Source of the DNA: Antrihabitans spumae
Lineage (GTDB): Bacteria; Actinomycetota; Actinomycetes; Mycobacteriales; Mycobacteriaceae
Direction: 5' to 3'
Assembly (NCBI RefSeq): GCF_043944905.1
Contig: NZ_JBIMSN010000057.1
Location: forward strand, 1-64,000
Length of the DNA stretch: 64,000 bases
Shown: in pieces, positions 28,101 to 35,154 of the stretch
Layout of the letters: each line of letters begins with the position of its first letter
Position numbering within the stretch: position 1 is the stretch's first letter
Translations under genes and position numbers: made by a program
The notes under the pieces: generated by a model
What the model saw: only the letters and a program-made list of their open reading frames with translations
Told to the model about the DNA's origin: nothing
Database searches by the model: none

Positions 28101-31100
28101 AGTCGTTCGTGGTCGACCCTGCGATCGTGGGCGGGCGTCGATATCGCACCGGCGACATCGTGCGCCGCCTCGCCGACGGCAATCTCGAGTACCTCGGCCG
28201 GCGCGACGACCAGCTGAAGGTGCGCGGCAACCGCGTGACGCTCGGGGAAATCGAGAATCACCTCGTCCAGTGCCCGGGTGTGCGCGCCGGCGTTGTTGTC
28301 GACGAGCAGGCACCCGGACGACCCACGCACCTGATCGCCTACTTCGTGCTCGAAGACGTTGAAGACACGACTGTGACCGGCGATTCCATTGCGTCCCAGC
28401 TCGCGGATCGGCTTCCTGCGTTTATGGTGCCGTCGGAGTTCGTTGCGCTGCAGACGCTTCCGCTGACTTCGAGCGGCAAGCTCGACCGTCGTGGCCTGCC
28501 GCGACCCGAGCGTGCCCATGGTGAATCCGAGCAGCCACGCACCGAAGTCGAGGTTGCGCTCGCAGCAGCGTGGGCGGATGTACTCGGCACCGCGACGCCG
28601 GGCAGACACGACGACTTCTTCACTGTCGGAGGCGATTCCATCCTGGCGCTGACCTTGCGTACAGCGGCAGAGCGTCGTGGCCTTGCCTTCGACATCGACG
28701 ACTTCTTCGCGCGGCCGACGATCGCCGAGTTGGCCGCGAGCATAGAAACCACGATCGGGTCCGGTGGCGCCGAGACTTCGATGACAACGCCGTTCGAGCT
28801 TGTTCCGATGATCGATCGCGCCGGTGTCAGCGACGCGGAGGATGCCTTTCCCGCCACATCGCTGCAACTGGGCATGCTGTTCCACAGCCTCGAACGCTCG
28901 AACTCCACGCTGTACAAGGACGTCTTTCGCTATCGACTCGGGATGGTCTGGAACGAGCAGCAGTTTCGCGCCGCGTTCGACGAACTCGTGCGCAGGCATC
29001 CCGCATTGCGATCAGCGTTCGAGATAACGGGACTGTCGCTGCCGGTCCAGGTTGTGCGCAGGGAGGTCCCGAGCGCGCTGTCCATTGCACACGAGGGCGC
29101 TGACCTTTCGGACTACGTCGACGAACGGCGGACCTTCGACTATCGACTCGACGTGGCACCGCTGTACCAGCTCCGCGTCTTTCCTGGCGACTCGTGGGTC
29201 GACATCGTCTTCAGCTTCCATCACGCCATCCTCGACGGCTGGAGCGTTGCGAATATCGTTCGGGAGCTGTTGCAGGACTATCTGTCTCGGGCCGGATACG
29301 ACCATCCGCCGGTGGACCGGCAACCACATTCGACGACCGCTCTGGCCTCCTACGTTCGGTCCGAACGGCTGGCGCAGGACGATCCGGCGTCGCGGAAGTA
29401 CTGGATCGATGCACTCGCAGGCGCGACTGCGACAACGATCGAGTCGACGCGGGCGTACGAGCCCCCGCAGCGCGAGATTGTGCGGGATACGGTTGCGACG
29501 CTTCCCGATTGGCTCGGCCGCAGTCTCCGAGCGTTCGCGGTGGCGCAACGCATCCCGCTGAAGAACGTGCTGCTCACCGCCCACCTCCTGACGCTGAAGG
29601 CGATGTCGGGGACCGACGACGTCACGACGGGGCTCGTTTCGCACGCACGCCCTGGCCGAGCGGGTGTAGAGACCTCTGCGGGACTGTTCCTCAACACGAT
29701 CGCGATGCGACTCGACGGGACGCGCGGTACGTGGCTGAAGGCCATCTCACAGGTAGTTCGGCGAGAGCGCGCGAGTCATCCGCACCGGCGGTATCCGTTG
29801 CGGTCGGTCATCGCGGACAACGGGGGTCCGGCTTTCGACACTGCGTTCAACTTCGTCAACTATCACCTGTTCAGCGACCTGTTCAGCAGCGCCGATGTCG
29901 AGCTCATCGAGTTCGACGCTCGGGAGGAAACGAACTTCACGCTGCTGGTGACGGCGGCGATCGATCCACGCAGCGAGGAGCTAGCCGTACGGGTAAGCGC
30001 GAGAGAGGGTTCGCTGACCTCGACTCAGCGTGAAGAGTTCGCTCGCACGTTCGTCGGCGCATTGACGACGATCGTCCGAACACCCGAAAGCGAGGTCGAT
30101 CTCACGACACTGCGCGCGGTGACCGTCGTCGACCTGGTCGATGCAGCGGTGAGCCTGGCCCCCGATGCGATCGCCCTTCGCAGCACCACAACGGAGTGGA
30201 CCTATCGGCAATTGGGCCGGGCAGCAGACACTGTCGCGCACACGCTGATCGCGCGTGGGCTGCCCGTAGGCGCACGTGTCGCCGTTTCGATGCCCCGGTC
30301 ACCCGAGTTGATCGCTGTTGTGATCGGCGTGCTGAAAGCGGGAGCTGCTGTCGTTCCGATCGACATCGACTACCCGCAACCCCGTCGTGTGGCCATGCTC
30401 GAGCGCTGCCGACCGCAGTTCGTGATCGTTGCCCCGAATGCCGACGACGTCCGCGACCTGGGTATCGAACTCATCGACCCAGCGGTGCTGTTCGACACCG
30501 AGCACGACGATGGGACACCGCTTCCAGCGCTACACCCCGACCTCGCGGCCTACGTGTTGTTCACATCCGGCTCGACGGGCGCACCGAAGGGCGTCGTCAT
30601 GCCGCATCGGGGGCTCGCGAATCTGATCGAATGGCAGCGGCACGCCGGTCCTCGCTCTGGTTGTTCGACAATGCAATTCGCTCCGATCAGCTTCGACGTG
30701 TCCTTCCAGGAGATCTTCGCGACGTTGGCAGCAGGCGCGACGTTGTATCTGGTCGAGGAAGCCGAACGCAAGGACCCGGTTGCGCTGGTCCGCGCCATCG
30801 TGCGGTCCGGTGTCGAGCGCGTCTACCTGCCGTACGTCGCTCTGCAAGGAGTCGCCGAGGCAGCCCAGGTGACGGGGGAGTACCCGACGACGTTGACCTC
30901 GCTCGTCTCGTCCGGCGAGCAGCTGCGAACGACACCGGAGATCCGTGCTTTGTGTGCGGCAAATCCGGGGCTGGTGGTCGAGAATCAGTATGGTCCGACG
31001 GAAACACATGTGGCGCTGCGGCATTCGATGTCCGGTGGGTCGGACTCGTTCCCTGCGCTGCCGCCGATCGGGACTGCGATCAGCGGTGCGACCGTCACCT

Positions 31101-32812
31101 TGCTCGACTCTCGCCTCAAACCGGTCCCGCCGGGCACCCGCGGCGAGATCTATCTCGGCGGACCGGTTGTGGCCCAGGGCTACGAAGCCATGCCGGGGCT
31201 CACGGCAGAACGCTTCGTTGCCGATCTGGGTGGCCGAGTCCGATATCGGACCGGTGACGTCGGCGTCGCCGTTGCGTCCGGTGACATCGTCTGGCTCGGT
31301 CGAACGGACAGCCAGGTGAAGGTGCGTGGCAACAGAGTCGAGTGTGCTGAAGTCGAGATCGCCCTCGCTGGGGCCTCCGGTTCGGCACAGGTCGCCGTGA
31401 TCGCCACCAGCCTCGGCGGTGTCGATTCGACGCTGGAAGCGTTCGTAGTCCGCGATCGTGTCGACGGCGCGGTCTCCATCGATACGGCAGCGATCCAGGC
31501 AGCATTGCGTCGGCAACTCCCTTCGGCGATGGTGCCGACCCGCTACCACGTTGTCGGCGAGCTTCCCATGACTCCGAGCGGAAAGCGCGACGATGCCGCA
31601 CTCCGCTTCCTCGCAGGCGAAACCGCAACGGCGCAAGGAGGATCCGACGTATCCACAGCCGAACGCGCACCGGCGGACGAGTACGAACACGCCATCGCCG
31701 AGATCATGGCCGAATTCGCCGGGTTGGCCGAACTGGGACCCGACGCGGACTTCTTCTCCGCAGGCGGTACGTCGATCGGGGCTATGCGGGTTGCGATGAC
31801 CATCACTCGCCGATGGGGAGTCGAGATCCCACTCGAGGCGTTCGTCGCTGCGCCGACGGCTGCCGAGCTGGCGCAGCTCGTTCGGGCCGGCGGCACGTGT
31901 CGTGCGTTCGATCCCGTTGTACCACTTCGGCAAACCGGCACAGGCCCGCCGCTCTTCCTTGTGCATCCGATCGGCGGCAACGTGATCTGTTACGTCGAGT
32001 TGGCGAAGCACTTGGACGCTGACCGGCCCGTCTACGCGTTGCAGGCGGCGGGTTCGGAGCCTGGTTCGCAGCCTTTGACTGCCATGCCGGACATCGCGGC
32101 GTCCTACATCGCGGCGATGCGACGCGTCCAACCACATGGTCGGTACCACGTCGCGGGTTGGTCGTTCGGAGGGTATGTCGCACTCGAGATCGCGCGGCAA
32201 CTGCCTGCCGACGAGATTTCCCAGGTCGTTCTCCTCGACACGATCTCACTCGACGACGGACCGCGGCCTGCAATCGACGAACGCGACCTGATCGCCTGGT
32301 TCTTCGCGGAGCTGCTCTGGTACAGCCAGGGTGCTGCAGCGGTCGAGTCCGAGCTCGACCCGTCCCTCGGCAAGGCCGACAGCGCCGAAAGCCCCGGCAG
32401 TGCCGATGGCCTGTTCGATTCGATCCTGACCCGCTCGATCGATTCGGGAATCGTCCCCGAATACAGTTCGCCACAACTGATCAAACGCCTGTACGCCATC
32501 TTCCACGCCAATTATCAAGCGACGCTGCATTATCGTCTCGAACCACTCGAGTGCGACATCGTCCTGCTGCGGGCGCGCGACGAGTTGCCACCCGACGTCG
32601 GGCGCGCGCATCGCCGCGTGGGAAGTATGTTCGCAAGTCCGACGAACGGCTGGGATCGTTGGGCAGCACGCGGACTGGAGATCGTCGAGATTCCCGGCGA
32701 TCACCTCACGATGATGTCGCAGCCGCACGTCACGGCAGTCGCTGCCGAGTTGGACAGCGTTCTCGATCGATCCGACAGCGGGCTGGCCGCCACAGAAAAG
32801 GGAAGCCGATGA
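19118..32812 (+). CDS. Hybrid PKS-NRPS: KS-AT-DH-ER-KR-ACP-C-A(Ser)-PCP-C-A-PCP-TE
   Basis: A 4564-residue megasynthase. It opens with a helical docking-type segment (residues 5-30). The KS has Cys206. The AT has Ser658 in GHSQGE and YASH at 758-761, which points to methylmalonyl-CoA. The DH has His968 in HxxxGxxxxP and Asp1136. The ER (about 1400-1720, ATGGVGMAT) and the KR (1726-1900, Tyr1873) look intact, and the ACP Ser is 2040. C1 has HH at 2310-2311. A1 carries specificity residues D-V-W-H-F-S-L-V-D, the EntF serine code. PCP1 Ser is 3174. C2 has HH at 3368-3369. A2 carries D-V-Q-Y-V-S-Q-V-A, for which I know no match. PCP2 is GGTS, with Ser4219. The thioesterase has Ser4349 in GWSFGG and His4529. 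Expected product: a starter chain extended with a saturated 2-methyl unit, then serine and a second amino acid, released by the TE. The next gene overlaps its stop (ATGA). Confidence 0.93.
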   Translation: MASDAKLRSYLEKAAAELHDTRRKLEEIEAAQSEPIAIVAMGCRFPGGITSPDELWSFVSEGRSATAEFPVDRGWDLAALTESESGSAGSSITRRGGFLHGAAEFDASFFGISPREALAMDPQQRLLLETSWEAIERAGIDPTSLHGSKTGVYTGIVGQEYGPRIYSERDGFAAQLATGTTVSVASGRVAYALGLEGPAVTVDTACSSSLVAVHLAAQALRAGDCSLALAGGATVVCSPSIFVSFSRLQALSPDGQCKPFSRAADGFGVAEGVGVLVLERLSDATRLGHPVVAILRGSAIGQDGASNGLSAPNGPAQQRVIRDALTDAKLTAAEVDVVEAHGTGTRLGDPIEVTALLATYGAARKADAPLLLGSMKSNIGHSQAAAGVAGIIKMVEAMRHGTVPPTLHVDALSPEVDWSSGTVEVVTTPTPWPVPATGSQSPRRAGISSFGISGTNAHVIVEQAPAQAAAAEHARTDDPIVPFLLSAKSADSLPEQATRLLTHIDRHPHLDPVDIAYSLTTRPAFAHRAAVIGRGLRDLRLGLTALAAGEPSTALVQGRATAVGGTVFVFPGQGSQWAGMGTELLDTSPVFAAAIAECEQVFGEFVDWSLTEVLRGAPGAPDLDRVDVVQPALFAMMVSLAKLWESVGVRPDAVIGHSQGEIAAAHIAGALTLRAAARIVTLRSRALVGIAGTGGMVSVPLSPDETTGLVAEWHGRIGIAAVNGPNTTVVSGEAAAITELLERCEEREIRARKIPVDYASHSAQVDSLHGSITSAITGLKPRSCSITFISTVTGAVVDGSALDSDYWYENLRRTVHFDDTIRVARELGYGAFVEVSPHPVLTVGIEENLDTLGAGESAVVVGTLRRDEGGLRRFLTSVTQAQVCGLAPDLATYLTDFGGRRIQLPTYSFARKRFWMSAAGSGTGDVASLGLADADHPLLGAMVAQPESDGVVFTGRLSLATHAWLADHAVHGVVLLPGAAMAELALYVGDRVGTPRIEELILQAPLVVPDRGAVELQVVVGSVDDSGNRSVRVYSRPVKSDSLEGQSAWTRNADGVLAAEEPLRSTGLAKWPPAGAERSDIAGSYDALAEHGYQYGPVFQGLRAAWRRGDDMFAEVELPEKAGDAHRFGLHPALLDAALHAMAVSLSTSDAGSGSIRLPFAWEGVSLRATGASVLRVRITSIAEDRAAVTMTDVAGAVVCSVDSLTLRAISRDQLTSGNDDVESALFGLDWFSVAEPKDMPANQDWVDWPVEGEVRSSASAVLRCIAPQLAGTDLTDEIRARLPVLLAQVQEWLTDERFRKGRLVVVTRRAIAAGGAEDVLDLVHAPVWGLLRTAQTENPRRILLVDVEDWSQLDTAVATALAGDEPQLAIRRGGASAPRLVRGQLDTVTGAELAGSGDWRLQTLGLGTLDRANLAVVPSPESERELEAGEVRVSIRATGVNFRDIMIALGLYADPRAGIGGEGAGVVIEVAPDVTSLSPGDRVMGIFEGIRPIAITDARFVSRMPQGWTYEQAAATSAVFMTAYYGLTDLAGIQRGERLLLHAATGGVGMATIQLARHWGVEVFATCSTPKRRLLVDLGFDDTHLGNSRTLDFEKKFLDATDGAGVDVVLDSLAEDFVDASLRLLPRGGRFMEMGKTDIRDADVIAAQYPGVRYRAFDLFEAGPDRIQQMLTELVELFDAGVLQPLPVTVFDVRRAPEALRHLSQAKHTGKLVLTLPTPVDKDGTALITGGTGVLGALFARHLVTAYGVRHLVLLSRSGRAAAGAAELEAELVELGATVQIVACDAAERASLDAVLQAIPSEHPLTAVIHAAGILDDALFAAMTPEQLDSVLRSKVVSAWHLHEATRGADLALFVQFSSAAGTFGSPGQANYAAANVFLDALSHHRLHSGLTATSLAWGWWAQATGMTGHLDERDRARLSRGGFVAMSSQEGLALFDAAVTLGRPLALPARIDTAAIRSGGQDLPAVFRGLVRSGRRAAGAVTNAGSTGLSQRLGGLTATEQQQTVLSLVRSVAAAVLGHNSPDAIGPDQPFKDLGFDSLGAVEFRNQLKTATGLALATTVVFDYATPIALAGHICREIAPAAIDPVEEILAQIESLADSCDGVEPDQPDAVKLSEKLAALVHKLAPNSAPSQFGDAADDDLFALIDGIGDGRPEPLTEAVVRTEVRTDDVVPAASRRSYWPLTDYQRDVIAVGSRYPELPLVQAAGYVRLSGQVNIDRIRGSIRRGYLRNDALRLRFEFRDRDVVQYVDSEIAPAEVVDFGTATDPSAASLAWMRERTDEVMPLNGPLAQSAILLDGTDSFVVYCRFHHAVGDGWGMNLTLAQLCADYLAAERGESPDNSPAPSYLDIVDEDQRYRNSPDWTADRAHLLEQFRDVSPALFPRKASVRTHHRSQRTIHIDHAAAQRIRDTGRSIFAYTVAAISAYLRRVHRDGDIVLGVPLLNRRTPVELLTVGDLVNILPLRVDVDETATLGEIADSVGSAVWDLQARQRFSFGALQTALREERSETQNLFDVTYSYVPIPDTEQTAFLGTDSALLSSGYSLDAVNIVVRDYARDGSLDVDVFYADDVFDDDYPFATAMRQVFALIEGGLAAPNVGVGDLEILSARDRADIAAAEGPELVPFDEYATIDGVVAAEVARVPDQRAVVAADRSMSYADFGIRVRALAGALREHGLRPEECVPVLLPRSVDLVVAVHAIVAAGGAYVPVDPEYPQARVRTILAATRARIAVAEVSFSGMLADLGIAVLPATAQPTVSRPDVSTTRPTDLAYVIYTSGSTGVPKGVMIEHRSVVNRLTWMQRRYPLTASDVVLQKTPATFDVSVWELFWWSFAGASLTVLPAGAERDPRRIIESIARDGVTVAHFVPSMLGPFLDQLTMQPSALASVHSLRLVFCSGEALTPALATRFRQLFASTTATRLVNLYGPTEATVDVSYFDIPDGDDRIDRVPIGRPIDNIALLVLDAAGRRSPLGVPGELNIAGVGVGRGYYGDPSRTAESFVVDPAIVGGRRYRTGDIVRRLADGNLEYLGRRDDQLKVRGNRVTLGEIENHLVQCPGVRAGVVVDEQAPGRPTHLIAYFVLEDVEDTTVTGDSIASQLADRLPAFMVPSEFVALQTLPLTSSGKLDRRGLPRPERAHGESEQPRTEVEVALAAAWADVLGTATPGRHDDFFTVGGDSILALTLRTAAERRGLAFDIDDFFARPTIAELAASIETTIGSGGAETSMTTPFELVPMIDRAGVSDAEDAFPATSLQLGMLFHSLERSNSTLYKDVFRYRLGMVWNEQQFRAAFDELVRRHPALRSAFEITGLSLPVQVVRREVPSALSIAHEGADLSDYVDERRTFDYRLDVAPLYQLRVFPGDSWVDIVFSFHHAILDGWSVANIVRELLQDYLSRAGYDHPPVDRQPHSTTALASYVRSERLAQDDPASRKYWIDALAGATATTIESTRAYEPPQREIVRDTVATLPDWLGRSLRAFAVAQRIPLKNVLLTAHLLTLKAMSGTDDVTTGLVSHARPGRAGVETSAGLFLNTIAMRLDGTRGTWLKAISQVVRRERASHPHRRYPLRSVIADNGGPAFDTAFNFVNYHLFSDLFSSADVELIEFDAREETNFTLLVTAAIDPRSEELAVRVSAREGSLTSTQREEFARTFVGALTTIVRTPESEVDLTTLRAVTVVDLVDAAVSLAPDAIALRSTTTEWTYRQLGRAADTVAHTLIARGLPVGARVAVSMPRSPELIAVVIGVLKAGAAVVPIDIDYPQPRRVAMLERCRPQFVIVAPNADDVRDLGIELIDPAVLFDTEHDDGTPLPALHPDLAAYVLFTSGSTGAPKGVVMPHRGLANLIEWQRHAGPRSGCSTMQFAPISFDVSFQEIFATLAAGATLYLVEEAERKDPVALVRAIVRSGVERVYLPYVALQGVAEAAQVTGEYPTTLTSLVSSGEQLRTTPEIRALCAANPGLVVENQYGPTETHVALRHSMSGGSDSFPALPPIGTAISGATVTLLDSRLKPVPPGTRGEIYLGGPVVAQGYEAMPGLTAERFVADLGGRVRYRTGDVGVAVASGDIVWLGRTDSQVKVRGNRVECAEVEIALAGASGSAQVAVIATSLGGVDSTLEAFVVRDRVDGAVSIDTAAIQAALRRQLPSAMVPTRYHVVGELPMTPSGKRDDAALRFLAGETATAQGGSDVSTAERAPADEYEHAIAEIMAEFAGLAELGPDADFFSAGGTSIGAMRVAMTITRRWGVEIPLEAFVAAPTAAELAQLVRAGGTCRAFDPVVPLRQTGTGPPLFLVHPIGGNVICYVELAKHLDADRPVYALQAAGSEPGSQPLTAMPDIAASYIAAMRRVQPHGRYHVAGWSFGGYVALEIARQLPADEISQVVLLDTISLDDGPRPAIDERDLIAWFFAELLWYSQGAAAVESELDPSLGKADSAESPGSADGLFDSILTRSIDSGIVPEYSSPQLIKRLYAIFHANYQATLHYRLEPLECDIVLLRARDELPPDVGRAHRRVGSMFASPTNGWDRWAARGLEIVEIPGDHLTMMSQPHVTAVAAELDSVLDRSDSGLAATEKGSR

Positions 32813-35154
32813 CCGCCACTGGCAGTAGAGCATCGAACAGCGAGATTCGTCGTCCGTTGAGCCCCGTCGAACGTTGGTATTGGGTGTGCGATCAGATCTC
32901 GCCACTCAATGTGATTGCGCGCGTTCACGTCAGCGGTTCGATGGCTCCGGGACTGTTGTCCGACGCCGCTGCGGCTCTCGTTCTGGAACATCCGTTGTTG
33001 CGCGTTGCAATCGCGGCCGCCGACGACGGCAGCGACCCGGAGTTCGTCGCAGCGACCGAAGCGCGCCTGCCGATTCGTCACGTCGACGGGTCCGATCCCG
33101 CCGCATGGGAACGTGAGGTCGACCGGTTCGAACTGGCGACTTCGGTGAATTGGCGGACGGGGCCGCTGGCTCGACTAGTCGATGTCGTGTCGGGGGAGCG
33201 TGGCTCCGCAGGCGAATCGCACGACCTGGTGTTGACGATTTCGCACATCATCGCCGACGGCACAACAGCTTTGGCCCTGCTGCAGCGCGTTGTCGAGTTG
33301 GCGGCTCTGCTCAGCGATGACGACGACCGGACAGTCGAGTCGGTTGCGCGGCCACGACCCGCGTTGCCGTCTCCCGAGGGGATGTTGCCTCGAAAGTTCG
33401 TTGGTGCACCAGGGTTTGCGCGCGTTGTCGGCGCAGGCGTCGTCGATCAGGCAGTTGCTGCAGCGGCCCGCGCGAACCGCTTGCAACCGGAAGTCCCCGT
33501 CGCGGCGCACGAGCGGATCACCCGGTTGACTCGCCGATCGCTGACCGCCGAGCAGGTTGCCGTACTGCTCGAAAGCTGCCGTAGGGAGGGCGTCACCGTG
33601 CACGGCGCACTGAGCGCGGCGGTGGCGGCCGCCGTGGGTCGCATCGTGGCACCGGACGGCGGCAAGGTGTGCATCGGTTCGCCCATCGACTTCCGCGGCG
33701 AGCTCGAGCCGCCCGTACCTGCTGACGCTGCCGGCGCGTACGTGGCAACCGTACCGACCTACGTCGACGCAGGCAGCGACGTCGACTTCTGGACCACCGC
33801 GGGCAGAGTCAACCGAGAACTCGACCGCCGCAAACGGTTTCGACAACATCTCGCCTTGATCGCGACCCTGAAACTTGTTGCACCGAAGTCGGTCGGTGCG
33901 AGCGAGCGAACTGTCGCGTTGGTCGACAGTCGTGGTCCAGGAAACGTCTGCATCTCCAACATCGGACGTTACGATTTCGCGGACCGGATCGGCCCGTGGG
34001 CGCTGTCGGGTGCCCATTTCATCGCGGGAGTCTCGATCAGTGGATTCTTTGTCGTGACGGTCAATACCAGCCACGACACGCTGCATCTGAACTTCACCTA
34101 CATCGACACGGTGGTTTCCGAAGACCGTGCCAATCGGCTGGCGGACGATTGCGTGCGGACCCTACTCGGCGCGCTGGACAACACCGGATCGGCCCGAACA
34201 GCGCAGCCAAGACCTGTCGCAGCAAAGAGAAGAGGCAATCGAATGTCGGACAATCGTGGCGCGGTGGTAGTGACCGGGGCATCGTCGGGGCTCGGTCGAG
34301 AAACCGCACTCGCGCTGGCACGCTCCGGGTTTGTCGTCTACGCAGGCGTCAGGCGTGAGGAAAGCGCAGCGGAGCTGCAAAAAGAGTTCCCAGGATCCGA
34401 ACTTCGTCCGCTTCTGCTCGACGTGACGTCGGCGGACTCGATTCGGCGCGCACACGACCGCATCGCAGCAGAGATCGATCCGGGTGGCCTGGTCGGAGTG
34501 GTGAACAACGCCGGCATCTGTGTGTCGGCGCCTCTCGAGTGTGTCTCCATCGAGGACTTTCGAGCCGAGCTCGAAGTAAATCTCGTCGGGACCGTTGCCA
34601 TGACGCGACAGTTCCTGCCGTTGCTCCGCGCGTTCCCGGCAGACCCGTCGGGCAAGCTCGCTGGTCGGATCGTCAACGTCAGCTCGGGGGTCGGCCGGCT
34701 CGCAGCACCGTTTCTCGGCGCCTATGCCGCCTCGCAGTTCGGCAAGGAAGGTGTGTCGGACTCGCTGCGCCGCGAACTGGCCCCGCTCGCCGTCAGCGTG
34801 TCGCTGATCGAGCCTGGTGCGATCCTTACCCCGATCTGGGGCAAGCTGTCCGACACTGCCGAACGAATCCTCGGCGAGGCGAAGCCCGACGTTGCGGATC
34901 TGTACCGCAACCGCTTCACCAGCTTCGTCACCGCGAACGAAGAACGCGCAAACGCGAGCCGGACCAAACCCGCCGATGTGGCGAAGGCGATCGAGCATGC
35001 GCTCACGGCCAGTCGTCCGAAGGCTCGCTATCGGGTCGGCATCGATTCGTGGGCGTCGACCATCGCGTCGCGGGTGCTGCCGGATCGGGTGCTCGACTTC
35101 GTGATGGCAGCGGGAATCTCAGCCGGCGAGAAGCATTTTGCCGCCGTCGACTAG
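32809..35154 (+). CDS. PapA-like acyltransferase fused to short-chain dehydrogenase (Lys to Gln at the active site)
   Basis: A 781-residue protein translated from ATG 32809, overlapping the PKS-NRPS stop. Residues 1-440 are a condensation-superfamily acyltransferase (PapA type) with His146 and Asp150 in SHIIADG and the SNIGRYDF stretch. PapA enzymes transfer polyketide or fatty acyl groups to alcohols. Residues about 479-781 are a short-chain dehydrogenase with TGASSGLG, NNAGI, the catalytic Ser in NVSSG and Tyr639, but the YxxxK lysine is Gln643 (YAASQ). No stop separates the two halves. An internal ATG at 34243 has AAGAGG 7 nt upstream, so a separate SDR may also be made. The context suggests acylation and a late oxidoreduction, or only binding, on the lipopeptide. 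Confidence 0.85.
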   Translation: MTATGSRASNSEIRRPLSPVERWYWVCDQISPLNVIARVHVSGSMAPGLLSDAAAALVLEHPLLRVAIAAADDGSDPEFVAATEARLPIRHVDGSDPAAWEREVDRFELATSVNWRTGPLARLVDVVSGERGSAGESHDLVLTISHIIADGTTALALLQRVVELAALLSDDDDRTVESVARPRPALPSPEGMLPRKFVGAPGFARVVGAGVVDQAVAAAARANRLQPEVPVAAHERITRLTRRSLTAEQVAVLLESCRREGVTVHGALSAAVAAAVGRIVAPDGGKVCIGSPIDFRGELEPPVPADAAGAYVATVPTYVDAGSDVDFWTTAGRVNRELDRRKRFRQHLALIATLKLVAPKSVGASERTVALVDSRGPGNVCISNIGRYDFADRIGPWALSGAHFIAGVSISGFFVVTVNTSHDTLHLNFTYIDTVVSEDRANRLADDCVRTLLGALDNTGSARTAQPRPVAAKRRGNRMSDNRGAVVVTGASSGLGRETALALARSGFVVYAGVRREESAAELQKEFPGSELRPLLLDVTSADSIRRAHDRIAAEIDPGGLVGVVNNAGICVSAPLECVSIEDFRAELEVNLVGTVAMTRQFLPLLRAFPADPSGKLAGRIVNVSSGVGRLAAPFLGAYAASQFGKEGVSDSLRRELAPLAVSVSLIEPGAILTPIWGKLSDTAERILGEAKPDVADLYRNRFTSFVTANEERANASRTKPADVAKAIEHALTASRPKARYRVGIDSWASTIASRVLPDRVLDFVMAAGISAGEKHFAAVD

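Noticed and set aside
30800..31000. Second condensation domain as a heterocyclase
   Set aside because: It has HHAILDG (HHxxxDG), not the DxxxxD motif of cyclisation domains.
30180..31840. Calling the second A domain proline-specific from its D-V-Q start
   Set aside because: Only the first three pocket residues and Tyr278 fit; positions 301, 322 and 331 do not.
32158..32808. Open frame that runs upstream of the PapA-SDR protein for about 217 codons
   Set aside because: It lies inside the thioesterase coding sequence of the PKS-NRPS, is Arg/Pro-rich and has no homology; ATG 32809 overlapping the upstream stop is the evident start.
19118..32812. Many long antisense open frames within the megasynthases
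   Set aside because: High G+C gives long non-stop frames opposite real genes; none shows a recognisable domain or ribosome site.
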